From contig MHEF01000016.1 in the NCBI GenBank assembly GCA_001805125.1, positions 1,955 through 12,454 of the forward strand: a stretch of DNA of 10,500 nucleotides, read 5' to 3'. Shown one piece after another: positions 5,451 to 10,500 of this stretch. The position numbers were made by a program, and so were the translations under genes. This DNA comes from Nitrospirae bacterium RBG_13_39_12. GTDB taxonomy: Bacteria; Nitrospirota; Thermodesulfovibrionia; Thermodesulfovibrionales; SM23-35. How positions within the stretch are numbered: position 1 is the stretch's first letter; the number at the start of each line of letters is the position of its first letter. Below the pieces are notes generated by a model, which was not told where the DNA came from, did not search any database, and saw only the letters and a list, made by a program, of their open reading frames with translations.

Positions 5451-6929
5451 TTATCCTACCACATCAAGCTTTCTTAGCCTGAAGTTTACCCCTAAATTTT
5501 CAGCAATCTTTTTGCTTTTGTCTATATTAACACCTTCAAGTGTAACAACTGTAACAGTGACTTCGGAAATAAATTTCTTTGCTTCTTTTATAAAAGAAAG
5601 AATTTCCTTAAATGCATTTTTAAAGACAGGCCTACAGATTTTAGCGTATGTCTTTTCATCATGCGCATCAAGGCTTATTGAGATTCTATCAACAATGCCT
5701 TTTAGTTCAGGTACTATATTCCTCCCGTGTATCAAGTTCCCATGACCGTTTGTATTTATCCTGACCTTCCCTTTGTTCTTTTTTATCCATGCTGCAACAT
5801 TTTTGACGAGGTCAAGTCTAAGAAGCGGCTCTCCATAACCGCAGAAAACAATCTCTTTGTATTGCGATGGGTCACCTATGGCACTCTTGATTTCTTCCTC
5901 GGAAGGTTCTTCGGAAAGTCTGAGGTTGTGCCCTTTCACATAGTCTGAATGAAATCTTATACAGAAGGAGCATTTATTTGTACACCGGTTCGTAATATTT
6001 AGATAAAGGGTGTTCCTTATCTTATATGCTATTTTACCCTTTTCAGACATATGACCTATTCTGAAAAGGCGTTTTGCATTCAGTGTAGTAATCCTTGATA
6101 AATCTTCGAGCGTGATACCCCTGAGTTCAGCGATTGCTTTTGCTGTATGCACAATGTAAGAAGGTTCATTCCTTCTTCCCCTGAAGGGCTCAGGGGTGAG
6201 ATAAGGCGCATCTGTTTCGATAAGCAGATAATCATCAGGTATTGCCTTTGCAATCTCTCTGGGGTGCCTGGCATTTTTAAATGTTACAGGTCCTGCTATG
6301 GATATATAGAATCCGATTGCCATGGCTTTTTCTGCCATCTCCATATCGCCGGAAAAACAATGCAAAACCCCCCTATTTACTCCGGATTCCCTGATAATTT
6401 CGAGAGTATCTTTTTGGGCTTCTCTACTGTGAACGACTACGGGGAGATTTATCTCTTTTGCATAATGAAGTTGTTTAATAAAAACCTCTTTTTGAATCTC
6501 CCGAGGTGAATTATCGTAATGGTAATCAAGGCCAATCTCGCCTATGGCGACAACCTTTGGTTTTAGCTCGGGGTCAGGGGTTCGGAGTTCGGAGATAGTA
6601 ATCCCCCCACGCCCCCCTTTAGTAAAGGGGGGCGTGGGGGGATTTGATTCTTGTATCTTATATTCTGTCGCCCATGCTTTTATTTTTTCAAATATCTCCT
6701 CACTGAAATCTTTTGCATCATGAGGATGGATCCCGACTGATGAGTAAATGAAATCGTATTTTTCAGAAAACTTTAGCCCACCTAGATTACCTTGCAGGTC
6801 AGAACCGATCGTGATTATAGCCTCAATACCAGCATCCCTTGCCCGTTGTATGACAGCTTCTCTGTCAGCATTGAATTCGTCCATCTCAATGTGGCAGTGT
6901 GTGTCTATCAAAGTAAAAGAATTATGCAC
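5451..6929 (-). CDS. TatD-family metallohydrolase fused to a TatD-associated radical SAM domain
   Basis: Numbered from the GTG at 6929 (492 residues). Residues about 6-288 are a TatD-type metal-dependent DNase/hydrolase: DTHCH (H11, H13), VGIHPHDAKD (65-74), AIGEIGLDYHYD (E131), VVHSREA (H167), HCFSG (H190), ETDAPYLTPEPFRGRRNEPS (D240), then TTLNAKRLFRI. After a short linker, residues about 305-492 form a small radical SAM domain with CTNKCSFC (C316, C320, C323) for the 4Fe-4S cluster and FCGYGEPLLR for SAM binding. It matches the small radical SAM family described as TatD-associated, whose reaction is unknown. The start overlaps the apgM stop by eight bases (GTGCATAA); TTG at 6911 is an alternative. 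Neither has a strong ribosome binding site, suggesting translational coupling. About 30 extra residues (92-123) are repeat-derived: a 45-bp palindrome plus a duplicated 7-mer. Confidence 0.9.
   Translation of the reverse strand: MHNSFTLIDTHCHIEMDEFNADREAVIQRARDAGIEAIITIGSDLQGNLGGLKFSEKYDFIYSSVGIHPHDAKDFSEEIFEKIKAWATEYKIQESNPPTPPFTKGGRGGITISELRTPDPELKPKVVAIGEIGLDYHYDNSPREIQKEVFIKQLHYAKEINLPVVVHSREAQKDTLEIIRESGVNRGVLHCFSGDMEMAEKAMAIGFYISIAGPVTFKNARHPREIAKAIPDDYLLIETDAPYLTPEPFRGRRNEPSYIVHTAKAIAELRGITLEDLSRITTLNAKRLFRIGHMSEKGKIAYKIRNTLYLNITNRCTNKCSFCIRFHSDYVKGHNLRLSEEPSEEEIKSAIGDPSQYKEIVFCGYGEPLLRLDLVKNVAAWIKKNKGKVRINTNGHGNLIHGRNIVPELKGIVDRISISLDAHDEKTYAKICRPVFKNAFKEILSFIKEAKKFISEVTVTVVTLEGVNIDKSKKIAENLGVNFRLRKLDVVG
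6600..6644. repeat. Perfect 45-bp palindrome inside the TatD coding region
   Basis: Arms 6600-6621 and 6623-6644 are exact 22-bp reverse complements around a single central base (6622). Each arm contains two C6/G6 runs, built as AATCCCCCCACG then CCCCCCTTTA. The element is exactly 15 codons and encodes NPPTPPFTKGGRGGI in the minus-strand gene, so the frame is kept. G/C-run palindromes ending in TTTA-g-TAAA and giving NPP-x-PPF-x-KGG-type peptides are known to me as dispersed repeats in several bacterial genomes; the copy number here cannot be judged. Adjacent 6581-6594 is a direct duplication of TTCGGAG. Confidence 0.92.
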
Positions 6930-8130
6930 CGAACTTCTTGAGTCTGCCTGCATTGGCAAGGACCAGGGGCATGAGATTAACCGTATGAAAAATGCCCAGT
7001 TCACCCTTTAAGCATTCTCTTTCAGAAAAGGCCCTGGAAGTATTGCCGAGTACATATGGTGATTTTAAGAGGACAGGTACAGGATGCCAGCTGTGTGCTC
7101 TGAGCGCAGAAGGTGTTGAATGGTCGCCTGTTATTATAAGCACATCAGGGTTAAGAGCGAGAATCTCCGGCAGGGCATTGTCAAACTCTTCAATCTTCGA
7201 AACCTTGCCCTGAAAGTTTCCGTCTTCACCATAAGAGTCAATTTTCTTCACGTGCAGAAAGAAAAAGTCGTAGTCGTTGTAATTTTTTTTCAGGAAATTG
7301 ATTTCATCTTTTATATCCCCCTTCAAAGCCGGGGCGTCCATTTCAATCAACCTTGCGAGACCGCGATACATGGGATAGACAGCAATGCACAGGGCCTTCA
7401 GTCCATAGAGTGCCTCAAAATGTGGGATATCAGGCACCTGCGAAAAGCCCCTGAGGAGAGTATAATTTGCTTTTTCTTCGTTTTTTATGATCTTAAAAAT
7501 CTCTGGTATTAACTTCACAGTGATCTTTGCAACCTTTGTAGCCTGGGGTGTTTCAGGGGTGACACTGAGAGGAGGGTTACCTACTTTCTGAGGGTCAGTA
7601 TCTTTTATTGAAGCTGAACCAGGCGGCAACGGGTTCGGAAACCTCATGATAATAGCAAATCTATACTCCATACCCGGAGCAAAAATTATTTCAACTCCGT
7701 CGATCTCTTTAATCTTTTTCTGGAGTTTTTCGGTTATTTTTCTGCTCTCATCTGATGGAATCCTTCCTGCACGCCTGTCTGTGATTATCCCGCTTTCAAC
7801 AGTCGCATAATTTGCCCTGATTGCTATATCTGTCTTTCTCAGCTCTATTCCGAGTCCGAGAGCCTCAAGAATACCCCTTCCTATCTGCCACTCTACCGGG
7901 TCATAACCAAAAAGGGATAGGTGTCCTGGTCCGCTTCCAGGTGTAATCCCCATTGCAACAGGTATGTGAAGCCCGCAGGCGGACGTTGATGCAAGTTCAT
8001 CGAGGTTGGGTGTATTAGCAGCCTCAAGCTCTGTCTTACTATTCACAGGAAGGCCTCCGATTCCGTCAAGGACGACAAGGAGTATTTTGGTATTGTTCTT
8101 CTGTATTAAGCCTTCAATTAATTTCTGCAT
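6922..8130 (-). CDS. apgM: 2,3-bisphosphoglycerate-independent phosphoglycerate mutase, archaeal type
   Basis: A 402-residue enzyme interconverting 3- and 2-phosphoglycerate in glycolysis and gluconeogenesis, in the alkaline-phosphatase superfamily. Signatures in order: metal-binding LLVVLDGIGG (17-26, D22), AANTPNLDELA (38-48), ITPGSGPGHLSLFGYDP (62-78) with the likely phosphoryl-acceptor S66, the family block IKDTDPQKVGNPPL (175-188), a YRGLARLIEMD segment (255-265), FLHVKKIDSYGEDGN (291-305) and ITGDHSTPS (333-341, D336/H337) before HSWHPVPVLL with H349. Its length matches archaeal-type ApgM (about 400) rather than the ~510-residue GpmI. The ATG lacks a clear ribosome binding site. Upstream are a TATAAT (8184-8179) and a 7-bp inverted repeat. 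Its stop overlaps the TatD-radical SAM gene, indicating co-transcription. Confidence 0.94.
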   Translation of the reverse strand: MQKLIEGLIQKNNTKILLVVLDGIGGLPVNSKTELEAANTPNLDELASTSACGLHIPVAMGITPGSGPGHLSLFGYDPVEWQIGRGILEALGLGIELRKTDIAIRANYATVESGIITDRRAGRIPSDESRKITEKLQKKIKEIDGVEIIFAPGMEYRFAIIMRFPNPLPPGSASIKDTDPQKVGNPPLSVTPETPQATKVAKITVKLIPEIFKIIKNEEKANYTLLRGFSQVPDIPHFEALYGLKALCIAVYPMYRGLARLIEMDAPALKGDIKDEINFLKKNYNDYDFFFLHVKKIDSYGEDGNFQGKVSKIEEFDNALPEILALNPDVLIITGDHSTPSALRAHSWHPVPVLLKSPYVLGNTSRAFSERECLKGELGIFHTVNLMPLVLANAGRLKKFGA

Positions 8131-8143
8131 GATTGAAATATTA

Positions 8144-8184
8144 CTTGAAACAGGTGAATGTTTTCAAGCGACTGATTTATTATA
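8144..8184 (-). promoter_or_regulatory. apgM leader: TATAAT box and 7-bp inverted repeat
   Basis: On the minus strand a perfect TATAAT lies at 8184-8179, 48 bases before the apgM ATG, without a good -35 box at 16-18 bp. Between it and the start codon, CTTGAAA (8144-8150) and TTTCAAG (8162-8168) form a 7-bp inverted repeat with an 11-base spacer. It could be an operator or a small leader hairpin. Evidence is weak. Confidence 0.3.
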
Positions 8185-8209
8185 GGGGATAAGTTAATAA
8201 GGGCTTTGG

Positions 8210-8248
8210 ACTGTAATACCCTGCGGTCTTGCCGCAGGGTATTACAGT
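8210..8248 (-). terminator. 17-bp perfect hairpin after the YdbL-like gene
   Basis: Arms 8210-8226 and 8232-8248 are exact reverse complements with a 5-base loop (TCTTG on the plus strand). The stem core is CCCTGCGG/CCGCAGGG, flanked by ACTGTAATA/TATTACAGT. It lies 26 bases after the stop of the lipoprotein gene and before apgM, so it most likely ends the ydbH-ydbL transcript. No T-run follows on either strand, so it may instead be a dispersed palindromic repeat that impedes polymerase or exonucleases. Confidence 0.65.
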
Positions 8249-8274
8249 AATATTCAGTTTACTTCAGGGATTGA

Positions 8275-8889
8275 TTATTTTTTTGTCCAGTTCCCACTGG
8301 TGTCCTGAATCCACCAGCCCTTTTTAGCAGAATCCCGTCTTATTGATGCAAATTGTTCAACAGCCTGGGGCATTACCTGATTAATATTTGCCTCGTTTTC
8401 GCGGACCCTGTTTATCTTTATTATTGCTTTTGCCATTCCTTTCATGACGGTTTCCCGGTTTTCGTTTTCCATGTCAACAAGCTTTTTATCGGCGGGGGCT
8501 AATGTACCTTCCCTGATAACTAGCAGCCCATTATTCCCTTCTCCTACAAATCCGCTATCCCTGATTCTGTCAATATCACCCAGCATGTCCCCCATTTCTT
8601 TATATGCTTTGACTACCTCGGGCATCTTTTTTACAGTTTCTGAAATTTTGTCTGCAAGTTCTGATTCCTGAGCATATGCAGATGGAATAAGTTCAAATTT
8701 TATTGAACTTTCAGGTTTGCTTTCCGGTTTAGTTTCATCTGTTTTCTCATCTGTCCCCATCAATTCCTGTTCCAATAGCTTATAAGCCTCCTTTACATCT
8801 TTTTCCGGGAAATAGATGTTCACTGTTATAACTGCGCATGATATAATAAAAAACAGTACTATGATTACAAAACTGAATTTTCTTTTCAT
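8275..8889 (-). CDS. DUF1318 (YdbL-like) lipoprotein with YnbE-like N-terminus
   Basis: A 204-residue lipoprotein. The N-terminal hydrophobic stretch ends in the lipobox FFIISC with C18; A at +2 suggests outer-membrane sorting. The next segment, AVITVNIYFPEKDVKEAYKL (19-38), resembles the ITINMNV / KDVENLL part of YnbE. A charged low-complexity stretch follows (44-63), then SAYAQE (70-75), which looks like a signal-peptidase site left inside the protein. Residues about 76-204 match YdbL/DUF1318: GLLVIREGTLAPADKKLVDMENENRETV then a C-terminal GWWIQDTSGNWTKK. In E. coli, ydbH-ynbE-ydbL work together, YdbH and YnbE forming a bridge for phospholipid transport across the periplasm. Here a YdbH-like gene lies 47 bp upstream with no separate ynbE. 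The start has a strong AAGGAGGAGAAGAT ribosome binding site. Confidence 0.85.
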   Translation of the reverse strand: MKRKFSFVIIVLFFIISCAVITVNIYFPEKDVKEAYKLLEQELMGTDEKTDETKPESKPESSIKFELIPSAYAQESELADKISETVKKMPEVVKAYKEMGDMLGDIDRIRDSGFVGEGNNGLLVIREGTLAPADKKLVDMENENRETVMKGMAKAIIKINRVRENEANINQVMPQAVEQFASIRRDSAKKGWWIQDTSGNWTKK

Positions 8890-8936
8890 TATCTTCTCCT
8901 CCTTTCTATTTAAATATTACAATAAACATAAACCCA

Positions 8937-10500
8937 TTATGGTTTTTTCTTGGCCCTGTGGGCGGCCTCTGTTATCGTCCACATCAAGTGATCAATTGAA
9001 ATCTTGTTGTTAAACGGTGCGACCTTTACTGAAAGGTCTTTAATCCCGATAAGATTCCTGTTAGATATCTCGAGTTCTTTAAAGATTACAAATCCATCCT
9101 TCAGATAAAGGCTCATTAACCCTCTGTCAAAGCTTCTGTCCCTAAGATAAGTCTTTAAAGAAAGTCCCCCGATTTTTTGTATAAATTTACTGCTTATCTC
9201 CGTTTTCTCATTGTCAGTGCTGTAACTCCAGAAGTCTGCCTTGCCGATAAGATTGGAAATACCAACACCGGTTCCCTTTATATTTGAAACACCGTCGACT
9301 CTACCTGAAATATATCCCTTAATAGGTTCAATTCCTTCACAGAGTTTTGTAAGACTGAGTCCTTTCAAGATAATACCTGCTCTGTAATTAAGGCCATCCG
9401 AAATATCAACCACAGCGGAGCCGTTAAGGCTCCCTCCGAATATGTTACCACTAAAGTGATCTATATTCAAAACACGGCCTTTTTGATTAAGCCTTATAAC
9501 TATGTTTTCTAAAAGCTTGAACCCGTAACTGAAAGAACTGATTGTTACTGTGCTGAATCCGCTCTCTGAAGTCTTTTGGGAGTAATATTTATTCAGGTTA
9601 TCGAATTCAGAATGTTCGAAAGAAGGTATTTTAATTGTTTCCTGCTTATAATCGGGTTCAGCATATGCAACGGGAATTGTACCGTTAACAGGTCCTGCAG
9701 AATACTCATTGTTTTCTCCTGAGATGCTAAAGTCTTTTAACCTTAGCTCTCCATTTATATTTAATTTACTTTTAGTATAATCAATTGAAAAATCTGAGGA
9801 CAAGTAACCACCCAGACCTGCATAAAGAAGGCTGTCAGGGAATGTATCCCAGAAAGCATCTCTGATGTCAGTAACTTTAACCTCAGGCAGTTTTGCTTTT
9901 ATTTCTATGGATCTATCTTTATTCATAAATCCTTTCACTGTTCCTGAAATAACTGCAGATATATTACCGGAAACTGCATCTGTTTTAAGCTCAAGAGCAT
10001 TCCCGGCAATTTTTATTTCTGAGTCTAAAAAGATATTTTGCAGAATATTCCGTTTACTTTTTGTATCTAAAACAGAAATACTTCTTACTTTCAACAATGC
10101 CTTCCCATACAATGATCTTGAAGAATTCAAAATACCATTAAAAGCAATGCTCTTAATATTTCCTGATATGCGGTAAGGGGTTTCTGAAAATTTTAATGCC
10201 AGGTCAGATAAATTATTTGCATCTATATTCTGTGCCGTTAGACTTATTTTGACCGGGAAGGGAACTTTCGAAGTTGTACCATTTAAATTGAGTTTTATTA
10301 TACCGCCAAAAACATCAGCCTGAGGTATCTCTGCATAAAAATCATTTCCATAAAATTTTCCTTTTCCTGCTATTGATACAGGGCTAATGCCGAAGGATTG
10401 AATCTTTCCGGTTGAAAAGGCAAAGTCGCCTGATAATGATTCCATGCCTTTGTTTAAGTCCATCCCGGTGTTTATCGATAGATTGATATTAACGGGCTTA
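8937..10500 (-). CDS. YdbH-like AsmA-family intermembrane transport protein (partial, N-terminus beyond window)
   Basis: The frame is open to the window's right edge (about 520 residues visible), so the true start lies outside; the internal ATG at 10463 is not a convincing start. The visible part is repetitive, beta-strand-rich and glycine/serine-rich, with alternating hydrophobic residues, as expected of the elongated beta-taco groove of AsmA/YdbH/TamB-type proteins. Near the C-terminus, VLNIDHFSGNIFGGSLNGSA, then GYISGRVDGVSNIKG and a C-terminal ISIDHLMWTITEAAHRAKKK segment, fit the YdbH (dicarboxylate-transport-like) C-terminal domain. Such proteins span the periplasm from the inner membrane and carry phospholipids. 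Assignment as YdbH rather than a generic AsmA protein depends mainly on the DUF1318 gene 47 bp downstream. Confidence 0.8.
   Translation of the reverse strand, partial: KPVNINLSINTGMDLNKGMESLSGDFAFSTGKIQSFGISPVSIAGKGKFYGNDFYAEIPQADVFGGIIKLNLNGTTSKVPFPVKISLTAQNIDANNLSDLALKFSETPYRISGNIKSIAFNGILNSSRSLYGKALLKVRSISVLDTKSKRNILQNIFLDSEIKIAGNALELKTDAVSGNISAVISGTVKGFMNKDRSIEIKAKLPEVKVTDIRDAFWDTFPDSLLYAGLGGYLSSDFSIDYTKSKLNINGELRLKDFSISGENNEYSAGPVNGTIPVAYAEPDYKQETIKIPSFEHSEFDNLNKYYSQKTSESGFSTVTISSFSYGFKLLENIVIRLNQKGRVLNIDHFSGNIFGGSLNGSAVVDISDGLNYRAGIILKGLSLTKLCEGIEPIKGYISGRVDGVSNIKGTGVGISNLIGKADFWSYSTDNEKTEISSKFIQKIGGLSLKTYLRDRSFDRGLMSLYLKDGFVIFKELEISNRNLIGIKDLSVKVAPFNNKISIDHLMWTITEAAHRAKKKP

Noticed and set aside
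6147..6509. Plus-strand frame of 120 codons inside the TatD region
   Set aside because: Antisense to clear TatD signatures on the minus strand; no start signal or protein family features.
6930..7004. Longer N-terminus for the TatD fusion starting at 7004
   Set aside because: The extra 25 residues are out-of-frame apgM coding sequence with no TatD-like character; TatD proteins begin shortly before the DTHCH motif.
7120..7512. Plus-strand frame of 130 codons inside apgM
   Set aside because: Antisense to conserved ApgM motifs; composition is that of a shadow frame.
9865..10176. Plus-strand frame of 103 codons inside the YdbH-like gene
   Set aside because: Antisense to the repetitive beta-rich coding sequence; no ribosome binding site or motif.
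1..10500. CRISPR arrays, tRNA or rRNA genes
   Set aside because: I looked for regularly spaced direct repeats and for tRNA/rRNA-like conserved segments on both strands and saw none; the repeats found are paired or palindromic, not arrays with spacers.

Overview
This window (roughly 40% GC by eye) looks like a Gram-negative, deep-branching bacterial chromosome, most likely Nitrospirota or a Desulfobacterota-like relative. The evidence is an AsmA/YdbH-type envelope protein with its lipoprotein partner, an archaeal-type phosphoglycerate mutase, a TatD domain fused to a TatD-associated radical SAM domain, and the order proC-yggT-divIVA-hisS. The phylum is an inference from gene content only.

Left part, plus strand (1-2143): a tightly packed operon with the tail of proC, a YggT membrane protein, a DivIVA-domain coiled-coil protein and histidyl-tRNA synthetase. 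The last three junctions are direct abutment or 4-base ATGA overlaps.

Mobile/accessory part (2122-4246): the last codons and stop of hisS lie inside one copy of a 36-bp direct repeat. A second copy ends 17 bp before a REP-associated tyrosine transposase (RAYT) with a DnaA-domain-IV-like C-terminus. A 19-bp inverted version of the repeat core occurs at 4126-4144, beyond an orphan type IV pseudopilin gene. The transposase and pilin gene are therefore bracketed by related sequences in opposite orientation. The repeat also carries a TTGACA box that could drive a leaderless transposase mRNA.

Middle (4193-5217): a 63-residue zinc-ribbon protein with its own promoter-like box, strong Shine-Dalgarno and rho-independent terminator faces a convergent nitroreductase-family gene.

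Right part, minus strand (5451-10500), read from the right edge: a YdbH-like AsmA-family protein (cut by the edge), a DUF1318/YdbL-like lipoprotein whose N-terminus resembles YnbE, a 17-bp perfect hairpin, apgM, and the TatD-radical SAM fusion overlapping apgM. The TatD domain contains a perfect 45-bp palindrome (22-bp arms, 1-base centre) inserted in frame as 15 codons, next to a duplicated 7-mer. It looks like a dispersed palindromic repeat that the protein has tolerated.

I do not see a complete undescribed system. The best leads are the RAYT-repeat-pilin module with its overwritten hisS end, the palindrome inside TatD, the TatD-radical SAM fusion, and the apparent YnbE-YdbL fusion next to YdbH.
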